A stretch of DNA of 64,000 bases from Streptomyces sp. NBC_01288. GTDB lineage: Bacteria > Actinomycetota > Actinomycetes > Streptomycetales > Streptomycetaceae. The translations under genes were made by a program, and so were the position numbers. This document shows, one piece after another, positions 42,644 to 51,020 of this stretch; within the stretch, counting starts at the first letter, position 1, and every line of letters begins with the position of its first letter. The notes below the pieces were generated by a model. That model searched no databases. It saw only the letters and a program-made list of their open reading frames with translations, and was not told the origin of the DNA. The DNA lies in the NCBI RefSeq assembly GCF_035982055.1, contig NZ_CP108427.1, positions 2,914,001-2,978,000 on the forward strand, given 5' to 3'.

Positions 42644-44071
42644 TCAGCTGTCGAAGCCGAGGCCCAGCTTGTCCATCGTCTTCAGCCAGAGGTTGCGTCG
42701 GCCGCCGTGCGAATCGGCGTGTGCCAGCGACCACTTGGTGAGCGCGATGCCGGTCCAGGCGAAGGGCTCGGGCGGGAACGGCAGCGGCTTCTTGCGGACC
42801 ATCTCCAGTTCCGTGCGCTCGGTCCGCTCCCCCGCGAGCAGGTCCAGCATCACGTCCGCGCCGAAGCGGGTCGCGCCGACGCCGAGCCCGGTGAAGCCCG
42901 CCGCGTACGCGACCTTGCCCTGGTGGGCGGTGCCGAAGAACGCCGAGAAGCGCGAGCAGGTGTCGATCGCGCCGCCCCACGCGTGCGAGAAGTTGAGCCC
43001 CTCCAGCTGCGGGAAGCAGGTGAAGAAGTGCTCGGCGAGCTTGGCGTAGGTCTCCGGCCGGTCGTCGTACTCGGCGCGGACCCGGCCGCCGTAGGGATAG
43101 ATCGCGTCGTAACCGCCCCACAGGATGCGGTTGTCGGCGGAGAGCCGGAAGTAGTGGAACTGGTTCGCCGAATCGCCGAGACCCTGGCGGTTCTTCCAGC
43201 CGATCGACGCCAACTGGTCGGTGGAGAGCGGTTCGGTCATCAGGGCGTAGTCGTAGACCGGGACGGTGTACGAGCGGACGCGCTTGACCAGGTTCGGGAA
43301 GATGTTGGTGCCGAGCGCGACCCTGCGGGCGCGGATCGAGCCGTACGGGGTGCGTACGGCCATGCCGGCGCCGTGCGGCTTGAGGGCGAGGGCGGGGGTG
43401 TGTTCGTAGACGCGGACGCCGAGTTGGAGGCAGGCGCGCTTCAACCCCCAGGCCAGTTTGGCCGGGTTGAGCATCGCGACGCCCCGGCTGTCGTACAGGC
43501 CGGCCAGGAAGGTCGGGGAGGCGACCTGTTCGCGGACCGCGTCGGCGTCCAGGAACTCGGTGCCGTCGGCGAGGCCCTTGCTCTCCAACTCGCCGTACCA
43601 GTCGTGGAGTTCCTCGGCCTGGTGCGGTTCGGTGGCGACGTCGATCTCGCCGGTGCGCTCGAACTCGCAGTCCAGGGAGTAGCGGGCGACCGCGCTCTCG
43701 ATCTCGTCGAGGTTGCGGGCGCCCAGCTCCTCCAACTTGTGGATCTCGTCGGGCCAGCGGGTGAGGCCGTTGGACAGTCCGTGGGTGATCGAGGCGGCGC
43801 AGAAGCCGCCGTTGCGGCCCGAGGCTGCCCAGCCCACCTCGCGGCCCTCCACCAGCACCACGTCCCGCCGCGGGTCGCGCTCCTTGGCGATGAGCGCGGT
43901 CCACAGTCCGCTGTAACCGCCGCCGACGACCAGCAGATCGCAGGTCTCGCCGCCGGTGAGCGCGGGTTCGGGGTGGGGCTTGCCGGGGTCGTCCAGCCAG
44001 AACGGCACCGGCCGTGCTTCGGAAAGGGACTTGGTCCAGTTGTTGCTACGGCTCATGGCGCTCGGGGCCAT
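42644..44071 (-). CDS. FAD-dependent amine oxidoreductase (DAO family, PuuB-like)
   Basis: A 475-residue flavoprotein. The dinucleotide-binding motif is CDLLVVGGGYSGLWTALIAKE, followed by GREVGWAASGRNGGFCAAS, the hallmark of the DadA/PuuB branch. The C-terminal part has AYAAGFTGLGVGATRFGADVMLDLL. It is the last gene of the operon aldehyde dehydrogenase-binding protein-ATPase-permease-permease, so oxidation of putrescine or gamma-glutamylputrescine is the likely role, delivering the aldehyde to the dehydrogenase at 48310. Start supported by GGGGAGTTGAAATC upstream. Confidence 0.9.
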   Translation of the reverse strand: MAPSAMSRSNNWTKSLSEARPVPFWLDDPGKPHPEPALTGGETCDLLVVGGGYSGLWTALIAKERDPRRDVVLVEGREVGWAASGRNGGFCAASITHGLSNGLTRWPDEIHKLEELGARNLDEIESAVARYSLDCEFERTGEIDVATEPHQAEELHDWYGELESKGLADGTEFLDADAVREQVASPTFLAGLYDSRGVAMLNPAKLAWGLKRACLQLGVRVYEHTPALALKPHGAGMAVRTPYGSIRARRVALGTNIFPNLVKRVRSYTVPVYDYALMTEPLSTDQLASIGWKNRQGLGDSANQFHYFRLSADNRILWGGYDAIYPYGGRVRAEYDDRPETYAKLAEHFFTCFPQLEGLNFSHAWGGAIDTCSRFSAFFGTAHQGKVAYAAGFTGLGVGATRFGADVMLDLLAGERTERTELEMVRKKPLPFPPEPFAWTGIALTKWSLAHADSHGGRRNLWLKTMDKLGLGFDS

Positions 44072-44118
44072 GATTTCAACTCCCCACAGGATTCACAGGG
44101 TTGGCGCTATTGCTGCGG

Positions 44119-44919
44119 TTATGCCTTTACCTTGTTGCGGCGGTTGGTGATCGCCATGGAGACGAGGACCAACAATACGGCGACGAGGAACATGGTCGTA
44201 CCGATGACATTGATCTGAACGGGTGTGCCGCGCTGTGCCGAACCCCAGACGAACATGGGGAAGGTAACGGTCGAACCCGCGTTGAAATTGGTGATGATGA
44301 AGTCGTCGAAGGAGAGCGCGAAGGAAAGCAGCGCGCCTGCCGCGATTCCGGGGGCCGCGATGGGCAGGGTGACGCGCAGGAACGTCTGCACCGGGCCGGC
44401 GTAGAGGTCCTGGGCGGCCTGTTCCAGGCGCGGGTCCATCGACATCACGCGGGCCTTGACGGCGGTGACGACGAAGCTGAGGCAGAACATGATGTGGGCG
44501 ATCAGGATGGTGTAGAAGCCCAGCTGGGCGCCCATGTTGAGGAACAGGGTGAGCAGCGAGGCCGCCATGACGACCTCGGGCATCGCCATCGGCAGGAAGA
44601 TCAGCGAGTTGATCGCGCCGCGGGCGCGGAAGCGGTAGCGGACCAGCGCGAAGGCGATCATCGTGCCGAGCAGCGTGGCGCCGATGGTGGCCCAGACGGC
44701 GATCTGGAGGCTGATGGAGAGCGAGCCGCACATGTCGGCGACACCGCACGGCTTCTCCCAGGCGTCCAGCGAGAACTGCTGCCACTCGTAATTGAAGCGC
44801 CCCTTCGGCTTGTTGAAGGAGAACACCGTGACGATGACGTTCGGAAGGAGGAGATATCCGAGGGTCAACAGGCCCGCGATGACGACGAAATGACGCTTGA
44901 ACCAGCGTACGACGGCCAT
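44119..44919 (-). CDS. Spermidine/putrescine ABC transporter permease (PotC-like)
   Basis: A 266-residue permease with six helices, starting FVVIAGLLTLGYLLLPNVIVTVF. The EAA loop is DPRLEQAAQDLYAGPVQTFLRVTLPIAAPG. The sequence FDDFIITNFNAGSTVTFPMFVWG is characteristic of PotC, the second permease of the polyamine importer. The start directly abuts the PotB-like stop, consistent with one transcript. With the ATPase and binding protein upstream the importer is complete. Confidence 0.95.
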   Translation of the reverse strand: MAVVRWFKRHFVVIAGLLTLGYLLLPNVIVTVFSFNKPKGRFNYEWQQFSLDAWEKPCGVADMCGSLSISLQIAVWATIGATLLGTMIAFALVRYRFRARGAINSLIFLPMAMPEVVMAASLLTLFLNMGAQLGFYTILIAHIMFCLSFVVTAVKARVMSMDPRLEQAAQDLYAGPVQTFLRVTLPIAAPGIAAGALLSFALSFDDFIITNFNAGSTVTFPMFVWGSAQRGTPVQINVIGTTMFLVAVLLVLVSMAITNRRNKVKA

Positions 44920-45846
44920 TTAAACCAGATCCTCCGTCCCGGACTTGCGAATGTAGATGGTCACCATGGCGAGGATGGCGGCCATGAGGATGAAGGAGAG
45001 CGCGGCCGCTGTCGGGTAATCCAGAATGCGCAGGAACTGCGTCTGGATGACGTTTCCGATCATGCGGGTGTCGGTGGAGCCGAGGAGTTCCGCGTTGACG
45101 TAGTCACCGGCCGCCGGGATGAAGGTCAGCAGGGTGCCGGAGACGACGCCGGGCATCGACAGCGGGAAGGTGACCTTGCGGAAGGTGGTGAACGGCTTGG
45201 CGTAGAGGTCGCCGGCCGCCTCGTGCAGCCGTCCGTCGATGCGCTCCAGCGAGGTGTAGAGCGGAAGCACCATGAACGGCAGGAAGTTGTACGTCAGTCC
45301 GCACACCACGGCTAGCGGTGTCGCGAGGACGCGGTCGCCGGAGGTCCAGCCGAGCCAGTTGGTGACGTCCAGGACGTGCAGCGTGTTGAGGACGCTGACG
45401 ACCGGGCCGCTGTCCGCGAGGATCGTCTTCCAGGCGAGGGTCCGGATCAGGAAGCTGGTGAAGAACGGCGCGATCACCAGGATCATGATCAGGTTCCGCC
45501 AGCGTCCCGCGCGGAACGCGATGAGGTACGCCAGCGGGTACCCCAGCAGCAGACAGAGGATGGTCGCGGCGGCGGCGTAGAAGACCGAGCGCAGGAACTG
45601 CGGCCAGTACTCGGACAGCGAGTCCCAGTAGGTCACGAAGTGCCAGGTGACCTTGTAGCCGTCCTCCAGGGAGCCCGTCTGGATCGACGTGGAGCCCTGG
45701 TAGATCATCGGCAGCGCGAAGAAGACGATCAGCCAGAGAATGCCGGGCAGCAGCAGCCAGTACGGCGTCCAGCGGCCCCTCTTCTTGCGCGGCGGCTTCT
45801 CCTCCGGCGCGGGCGCCAGGGGCGGCGCCTCGGTGACAGCGGCCAT
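44920..45846 (-). CDS. Spermidine/putrescine ABC transporter permease (PotB-like)
   Basis: A 308-residue permease with a Pro/Lys-rich cytoplasmic N-terminus (about 27 residues) and six helices, starting PYWLLLPGILWLIVFFALPM. The EAA loop is DGRLHEAAGDLYAKPFTTFRKVTFPLSMPG, followed by FIPAAGDYVNAELLGS, the PotB signature. The ATG overlaps the ATPase stop (TGATG). It pairs with the PotC-like gene downstream. Confidence 0.95.
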   Translation of the reverse strand: MAAVTEAPPLAPAPEEKPPRKKRGRWTPYWLLLPGILWLIVFFALPMIYQGSTSIQTGSLEDGYKVTWHFVTYWDSLSEYWPQFLRSVFYAAAATILCLLLGYPLAYLIAFRAGRWRNLIMILVIAPFFTSFLIRTLAWKTILADSGPVVSVLNTLHVLDVTNWLGWTSGDRVLATPLAVVCGLTYNFLPFMVLPLYTSLERIDGRLHEAAGDLYAKPFTTFRKVTFPLSMPGVVSGTLLTFIPAAGDYVNAELLGSTDTRMIGNVIQTQFLRILDYPTAAALSFILMAAILAMVTIYIRKSGTEDLV

Positions 45847-47000
45847 CAGGCGGCCTCCTCCTCGATGTCGACGCCCGCGTCGATGTCCTGCGCCGCGTCG
45901 AGGCCGAAGGTGTGGGCCGGGTTCCAGTGCAGGACGACGTCGGCGCCGGGACGCAGCCGGAGGTCGCGGTCGATGTTCTGGGCGTAGACCTCGAACTCGG
46001 GGCAGACCGGGCTGTCGATGACGTACTGGGTGGAGACGCCGATGAAGCTGGAGTCGGCGATCTTGCCGGTGATGCGGTTGCGGCCGGCCGGGATCTCGCC
46101 GGCGTCGTCGGCGTGCGTGAGGGTGATCTTCTCGGGGCGTACGCCGACCAGGACCTTGCCGCCGGTCGTCGTGGGCGCCGAACATCGCGCCTCGGGGAGG
46201 ACGAGCTTGCCGCCGCCCGCCTTGAGGATGATGTCGTCGCCGCTCTTGGAGTCGACCTCGGCCTCGATCAGGTTGGAGGTGCCGAGGAAGTTGGCGACGA
46301 AGGTGGTGTTGGGGTTCTCGTAGAGGTCGCTGGGCGAGCCGAGCTGCTCGACGCGGCCCGCGTTCATCACGGCGACCGTGTCGGCCATGGTCATGGCCTC
46401 CTCCTGGTCGTGCGTGACGTGGATGAAGGTGATGCCGACCTCGGTCTGGATGCGCTTGAGCTCCAGCTGCATCTGGCGGCGCAGCTTGAGGTCGAGGGCG
46501 CCGAGGGGCTCGTCGAGGAGGAGCACCTTGGGGGTGTTGATCAGCGCGCGGGCCACGGCGACACGCTGCTGCTGACCGCCGGAGAGCTGGTGCGGCTTCT
46601 TGCGGGCCTGCTCGCCGAGTTGGACCAGGTCGAGCATGTCGACGACCTGCTGCTTCACCGACTTGATGCCGCGCCGGCGCAGACCGAAGGCGACGTTCTC
46701 GAAGATGTCGAGGTGCGGGAAGAGGGCGTACGACTGGAAGACGGTGTTCACCGGCCGCTTGTAGGGCGGGAGGTCGGTGACTTCCTGGTCGCCGAGGTGG
46801 ACGGTGCCGGAGGAAGGTTCCTCCAGGCCGGCGATCATGCGCAGGGTGGTGGTCTTGCCGCAGCCCGAGGCGCCGAGCAGGGCGAAGAAGGAGCCCTGGG
46901 GGACGGTCAGGTCGAGCGGCTGTACGGCGGTGAAGCCGTTGTCGTAGGTCTTGCTGATACCGGAGAGGCGGACATCGCCGCTGTTGTCCTTGGTGTTCAT
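45846..47000 (-). CDS. Spermidine/putrescine ABC transporter ATPase (PotA-like)
   Basis: A 384-residue ATPase. Walker A is LLGASGCGKTTT, the Q loop is NTVFQSYALFPH, the ABC signature is HQLSGGQQQRVAVARAL, Walker B is KVLLLDEPLGALD, and the H loop is FIHVTHDQEEA. A C-terminal TOBE-type regulatory domain covers about the last 100 residues (VLVGVRPEKITLTHA). The start at MNTKDNSGDV lies 6 bp after the binding-protein stop. It powers the two permeases encoded downstream. A transporter with its own ATPase contrasts with the sugar importer of the island, which lacks one. Confidence 0.95.
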   Translation of the reverse strand: MNTKDNSGDVRLSGISKTYDNGFTAVQPLDLTVPQGSFFALLGASGCGKTTTLRMIAGLEEPSSGTVHLGDQEVTDLPPYKRPVNTVFQSYALFPHLDIFENVAFGLRRRGIKSVKQQVVDMLDLVQLGEQARKKPHQLSGGQQQRVAVARALINTPKVLLLDEPLGALDLKLRRQMQLELKRIQTEVGITFIHVTHDQEEAMTMADTVAVMNAGRVEQLGSPSDLYENPNTTFVANFLGTSNLIEAEVDSKSGDDIILKAGGGKLVLPEARCSAPTTTGGKVLVGVRPEKITLTHADDAGEIPAGRNRITGKIADSSFIGVSTQYVIDSPVCPEFEVYAQNIDRDLRLRPGADVVLHWNPAHTFGLDAAQDIDAGVDIEEEAA

Positions 47001-47005
47001 CGTCG

Positions 47006-48253
47006 TCACGCCCCTGTGAGCTTTGCGAACTTCTGCTGGTAGGCCGTCTCTTCCTTCGAGCTCAGGGAGCGGAAGGCGTGGGACTTGGCCGCCATGGCCT
47101 TGTCGGGAAGGATCAGCGGGTTGCTCGCCGCCGACTTGTCGATCTTGGCGAGATAGGGCTTCACGTCCGCGACCGGGCTGACGTAGTTGACGTAGGCGGC
47201 GAGTTCGGCGGCCGGCTCGGGCTCGTAGTAGTAGTCGATGAGCCGCTCGGCGTTCGTCTTGTGGCGCGCCTTGTTGGGGATCAGCATGTTGTCGGTCGAC
47301 GTCATGTAGCCGGCGGCGGGGATGACGTAACCGACGTCCGGGTTGTCCGCCTGGAGCTGCACGATGTCGCCGCCCCAGGCGACGCACGCGGCGAAGTCGC
47401 CCTTGGTGAGGTCGGACGTGTAGTCGTTGCCGGTGAAGCGGCGGATCTGGCCCTTGTCGACGGCCTTCTGGAGGCGGGCGATGACCGCGTCGTAGTCGTC
47501 GGTGGTGAACTTCGCCGGGTCCTTGCCCATGTCGAGCATCGTCATGCCGACGCTGTCGCGCATCTCCGTGAGGAAGCCGACGCGGCCCTTGAGCTTGGGG
47601 TTGTCGAGGAGGTCGGAGATCGACTTCACCTCGACGCCGTCGAGCGCCTTCTTGTTGTAGGCGATGACGGTCGAGATGCCCTGCCACACGTACGAGTAGG
47701 CCCGGCCCGGGTCCCAGTCGGGGCTGCGGAACTGGTCCGACAGGTTGGCGTAGGCGTGCGGCAGGTTCGACGCGTCCAGTTTCTGGACGTAGCCCAGGCG
47801 GATCATGCGGGCGGCCAGCCAGTCGGTGAGGACGATCAGGTCGCGGCCGGTGGACTGGCCGGCGGCGAGCTGCGGCTGGATCTTGCCGAAGAACTCGTCG
47901 TTGTCGTTGATGTCCTCGGTGTACTTGACCTTGATGCCGGTCCGCTTGGTGAACGCGTCCAGCGTCGGACGGTGGTTGCCGCTCTCGTCCGTGTCGATGT
48001 ACTCGGGCCAGTTGGAGAAGTCGATCTCCTTCTCCGTGGCCGAGTGGTCGTCGGCGGACACGCCGCCCTGCGTCTTGCCTGCCGCGGGGATCCCGCAGCC
48101 GCTCAGGGCCCCGAGTCCGCCGACCGCGAGCGCGCCGCCCGCGGAGGCGCGCAGCACCGAACGGCGGGTCATGGCGGACCGGCTCTTGCGGAAGCTGCGC
48201 CGCACGGCGGCCACTTCGGCCGGGGTCAGGCGGTCGGGCTCGTACTGCTTCAT
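47006..48253 (-). CDS. Spermidine/putrescine-binding lipoprotein (PotD-like)
   Basis: A 415-residue binding protein. Twin-arginine signal AMTRRSVLRASAGGALAVGG and lipobox GALSGC follow a 27-residue cytoplasmic leader, so the mature protein is lipid-anchored outside. The PotD pattern follows: INFSNWPEYID-like (IDFSNWPEYID), FTKRTGIKVKYTEDINDNDEFFGKIQPQL, DLIVLTDWLAARMI, SYVWQGISTVIAYNKKAL. It is the substrate-specificity component of the importer; putrescine or spermidine is likely, but other polyamines or gamma-amino acids are possible. Confidence 0.94.
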   Translation of the reverse strand: MKQYEPDRLTPAEVAAVRRSFRKSRSAMTRRSVLRASAGGALAVGGLGALSGCGIPAAGKTQGGVSADDHSATEKEIDFSNWPEYIDTDESGNHRPTLDAFTKRTGIKVKYTEDINDNDEFFGKIQPQLAAGQSTGRDLIVLTDWLAARMIRLGYVQKLDASNLPHAYANLSDQFRSPDWDPGRAYSYVWQGISTVIAYNKKALDGVEVKSISDLLDNPKLKGRVGFLTEMRDSVGMTMLDMGKDPAKFTTDDYDAVIARLQKAVDKGQIRRFTGNDYTSDLTKGDFAACVAWGGDIVQLQADNPDVGYVIPAAGYMTSTDNMLIPNKARHKTNAERLIDYYYEPEPAAELAAYVNYVSPVADVKPYLAKIDKSAASNPLILPDKAMAAKSHAFRSLSSKEETAYQQKFAKLTGA

Positions 48254-48309
48254 GCGCGTGCTGCCCTTTCGGGAGGAGACGGCCGCTGCTCGGGCTGCCG
48301 TCAGTTCTG

Positions 48310-49845
48310 CTATCGGTCCCCGAAGATCGTGCGGTGCCAGTCCTTCCTGGCCACTGCGGTGTTGTCGAACATGACGTGCTTGATCTGCGTGTATTCCTCG
48401 AACGAGTAGGCGGACATGTCCTTGCCGAAGCCGGACGCCTTGTATCCGCCGTGGGGCATCTCGCTGATGATCGGGATGTGGTCGTTGATCCACACGCACC
48501 CGGCCTTGATCTCGCGGGTCGCGCGGTTGGCCCGGTAGACATCCCGGCTCCACGCGGAGGCGGCGAGGCCGTACGGGGTGTCGTTGGCGAGCGCGATACC
48601 TTCGTCGTCGGTGTCGAAGGGCAGGACCACGAGGACCGGGCCGAACAGCTCGGACTGCACGATCTCGCTGTCCTGGGCGGCGTCCGCGACCAGGGTGGGG
48701 CGATAGTACGCGCCGTTCTTGAGATCTCCCTGAGGAGCCTCGCCGCCGGTCACCACGCGCGCGTAGTCACGCGCCCGGTCGACGAATCCGGCGACGCGGT
48801 CGCGCTGCACGTGCGAGATCAGCGGCCCGAGGTCGGTGCCCGGGGCGAAGGGATCGCCGACCCGGACGCTCGCCATGAGGGCGGCGGTCTTCTGGACGAA
48901 CGCGTCGTAGAGGGGCCGCTGCACGTACGCGCGCGTGGCGGCCGTGCAGTCCTGCCCGGTGTTGATGAGCGAACCGGCGACGGCTCCGTTGACGGCGGCG
49001 TCGAGATCCGCGTCGTCGAAGACCACGAAGGGTGCCTTGCCGCCCAGCTCCAGGTGGAGGCGCTTGACGGTGGCGGTCGCGATCTCGGCAACGCGCTTGC
49101 CGACGGCGGTGGACCCCGTGAAGGACGTCATGGCCACGTCCGGGTGACCGACGAGATGCTCGCCGGCGACCTTCCCCGCGCCGGTGATGATGTTGATGAC
49201 ACCGTCTGGGATGCCGGCCTCGGTGGCGGCCTGCGCGAACATCAGCGAGGTGAGCGGGGTCAGCTCGGCGGGCTTCAGGACGATCGTGTTGCCCGCGGCG
49301 ATCGCCGGGAGGATCTTCCAGGCGGCCATCTGGAGGGGATAGTTCCAGGGCGCGATGGAGCCGACGACGCCGATGGGTTCACGGCGTACGTACGACGTGT
49401 GGTCGCCGGAGTACTCACCGGCGGACTGCCCCTGCAAGTGCCGTGCGGCACCGGCGAAGAAGGCCGTGTTGTCAATCGTTCCCGGGATGTCGAACTCACG
49501 GGTGAGCTTCAGCGGCTTGCCGCACTGGAGGGACTCGGCGCGGGCGAAGTCGTCCGCGCGCTCGGCGAGTACGGCGGCGAAACGGTGCAGCGCGTCGGAG
49601 CGCTCGCCGGGCGTGGCCCCCGACCAGCCCGGGAACGCGGCGCGCGCGGCGGCCACGGCGGCGTCCACGTCGTCGGTCCCGGCCAGCTCGTACGTGTAGA
49701 CGTCCTCGCCGGTGGCCGGGTCGACGACGGTGTGGGTGTGACCTGAGGTGCCCTTGGTCAGGCGGCCCGCGATGAACTGCGCGCCGTCCGCGAAGTACTC
49801 CTGTGCGGGGAATCGTTCCGGGGTGACGCTGCCCGGGTTGTGCAT
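48310..49845 (-). CDS. Gamma-aminobutyraldehyde dehydrogenase-like aldehyde dehydrogenase
   Basis: A 511-residue ALDH. Catalytic Cys300 lies in INTGQDCTAATR, the base Glu in HLELGGKAPFVV, and the cofactor motif is GSIAPWNYPLQMAAWKI. The motif NTGQDC with the overall pattern fits the betaine/aminobutyraldehyde dehydrogenase branch. It heads the polyamine operon, 56 bp before the binding-protein gene, and would oxidise 4-aminobutanal (from putrescine) to GABA, which gabT then uses. Start is the ATG after GGAGGAGAGCGAC. An inverted-repeat region lies 96-139 bp upstream. Confidence 0.9.
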   Translation of the reverse strand: MHNPGSVTPERFPAQEYFADGAQFIAGRLTKGTSGHTHTVVDPATGEDVYTYELAGTDDVDAAVAAARAAFPGWSGATPGERSDALHRFAAVLAERADDFARAESLQCGKPLKLTREFDIPGTIDNTAFFAGAARHLQGQSAGEYSGDHTSYVRREPIGVVGSIAPWNYPLQMAAWKILPAIAAGNTIVLKPAELTPLTSLMFAQAATEAGIPDGVINIITGAGKVAGEHLVGHPDVAMTSFTGSTAVGKRVAEIATATVKRLHLELGGKAPFVVFDDADLDAAVNGAVAGSLINTGQDCTAATRAYVQRPLYDAFVQKTAALMASVRVGDPFAPGTDLGPLISHVQRDRVAGFVDRARDYARVVTGGEAPQGDLKNGAYYRPTLVADAAQDSEIVQSELFGPVLVVLPFDTDDEGIALANDTPYGLAASAWSRDVYRANRATREIKAGCVWINDHIPIISEMPHGGYKASGFGKDMSAYSFEEYTQIKHVMFDNTAVARKDWHRTIFGDR

Positions 49846-49940
49846 GTCGCTCTCCTCCGCCTTCGCCCCGCTTCGTCCGCTGGCGGGTGGCGTAGCTCCA
49901 GCTCGATTTGAATGCCGATCCTGACAGAGCAAAGGGACTC

Positions 49941-49984
49941 CAACAAGTGATTCCGTTGTTGCCTTTTGGTTACGCGACGGAATC
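49941..49984. promoter_or_regulatory. Nested inverted repeats upstream of the polyamine operon
   Basis: CAACAA (49941-49946) pairs with TTGTTG (49956-49961), and GATTCCGT (49949-49956) pairs with ACGGAATC (49977-49984). The two dyads overlap in a relatively AT-rich stretch between the divergent aldehyde dehydrogenase and NADAR genes. They are plausible operators or part of the promoter region; the binding protein is unknown. Confidence 0.4.
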
Positions 49985-50026
49985 TGTCGACCAGGTGTCG
50001 AGTCCTCGTGGAAAAGGGGGGACGGA

Positions 50027-50650
50027 GTGTCAGTGGTGCCTGCAAGACTCGCGTGTATGGACAGGATCACGGGGAAGCTCGCGGCGGGGGCCGCGGAAAA
50101 GATCGATTCGCGGGAAGCCCTGATCAGGGAAGTGCGCGCGGGGACCAGGGTCAAGTACCTGCACTTCTGGGGCCACCGGCCCCGCCCGGACGGCCGCGTG
50201 AGCGCGAGCTGTCTGAGCCAGTGGTGGCCGTCGCCGTTCACCGTGGACGGGGTGACGTATGCGACCGCCGAGCACTGGATGATGGCGGGGAAAGCGCGGC
50301 TGTTCGGCGACGAGGACGCCCTTGCGCGGGTACTGGCCGCGGGGCATCCGTCTCAGGCCAAGAACGCGGGGCGGCTGGTGCGGGGGTTCGACGAGTCGAT
50401 CTGGGCGCGGGAGCGGTTCGGGATCGTCGTCGAGGGGAGCGTCCACAAGTTCGCGGGGGATGCGGAACTGCGGGCGTTTCTGCTGGGCACGGGGGATCGG
50501 GTGCTGGTGGAGGCGAGTCCTGTGGACCGGGTGTGGGGGATCGGGCTGGCCGCGGATGATGTGGCGGCCGGGGATCCCGAGCGGTGGCGGGGGGCTAATT
50601 TGTTGGGGTTTGCGTTGATGGGGGCGCGGGGGCGGTTGGGGGTGGGATGA
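50027..50650 (+). CDS. NADAR-family protein (YbiA-like N-glycosidase)
   Basis: A 207-residue protein with the NADAR fold: LHFWGHRP, SQWWPSPFTVDGVTYATAEHWMMAGKARLFGD (conserved aromatic and Glu residues), NAGRLVRGFDESIW, and VEASPVDRVWGIGLAADD. NADAR proteins cleave N-glycosidic bonds in ADP-ribose-linked or riboflavin-pathway intermediates; some members reverse guanine ADP-ribosylation of DNA. No toxin partner such as a DarT homologue is adjacent. The GTG start follows AAAAGGGGGGACGGA; an ATG ten codons in is an alternative. Confidence 0.88.
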   Translation: MSVVPARLACMDRITGKLAAGAAEKIDSREALIREVRAGTRVKYLHFWGHRPRPDGRVSASCLSQWWPSPFTVDGVTYATAEHWMMAGKARLFGDEDALARVLAAGHPSQAKNAGRLVRGFDESIWARERFGIVVEGSVHKFAGDAELRAFLLGTGDRVLVEASPVDRVWGIGLAADDVAAGDPERWRGANLLGFALMGARGRLGVG

Positions 50651-50808
50651 CGGGCGCTGCGCGGCGCGGGAGGGGGAGGGGGACTTCGGTGGGGGCTGGG
50701 GCTGGGGCTTGGGCGGGCGTCGGCTTGGGGGCGGGTTCGGGGGCGGCGGGGGTGCGTGTGCCGGGGCGGGGGTGCGTGGTTTCGGTTGGGTGCGGGGTGC
50801 GGGTGGGT

Positions 50809-50841
50809 GGGGGCTGGTCGCGCAGTTCCCCGCGCCCCTGA
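50809..50841 (-). repeat. Dispersed Streptomyces repeat, short form (copy D)
   Basis: On the minus strand this reads TCAGGGGCGCGGGG-AACT-GCGCGACCAGCCCC. It has the same outer blocks as the long form, with the hairpin-bearing middle replaced by AACT. Confidence 0.8.
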
Positions 50842-50928
50842 GGGGGTTGAGGTGGGCGGGGTTAGGGGGCGACGGACTGTGCCGGGGCAGGGTCGGTGCT
50901 TTGGGTTGGGTGCGGAGTGCACGTGCGT

Positions 50929-50961
50929 GGGGGCTGGTCGCGCAGTTCCCCGCGCCCCTGA
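50929..50961 (-). repeat. Dispersed Streptomyces repeat, short form (copy E)
   Basis: Identical to copy D over the core and exactly 120 bp from it, as part of the tandem duplication. Confidence 0.8.
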
Positions 50962-51020
50962 GGGGGGCAGGGGTGGGCCGGGTTAGGGGGCGAGGGCGCG
51001 TAGGTGGGGCGAATGCGGGG

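Larger units (their letters stand above)
50761..51000 (+). repeat. Two-unit 120-bp tandem duplication
   Basis: Units 50761-50880 and 50881-51000 align without gaps over most of their length: GCCGGGGC near the start, GGTTGGGTGCGG, the conserved GGGGGCTGGTCGCGCAGTTC block at the same phase, and GGTTAGGGGGCGA at the end. Divergence is scattered, so the duplication is not very recent. Confidence 0.8.
50651..51020. other. G-rich intergenic region with 120-bp tandem duplication
   Basis: There is no credible gene. The plus strand is extremely G-rich with simple GGGGX repeats, and contains two diverged 120-bp units (50761-50880 and 50881-51000), each carrying the short dispersed repeat. It lies between the convergent NADAR and DUF4190 genes. 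Confidence 0.6.

Noticed and set aside
50027..50650. NADAR gene as half of a DarT/DarG-like DNA ADP-ribosylation toxin-antitoxin pair
   Set aside because: No ADP-ribosyltransferase gene is adjacent, and the neighbouring intergenic DNA is non-coding.
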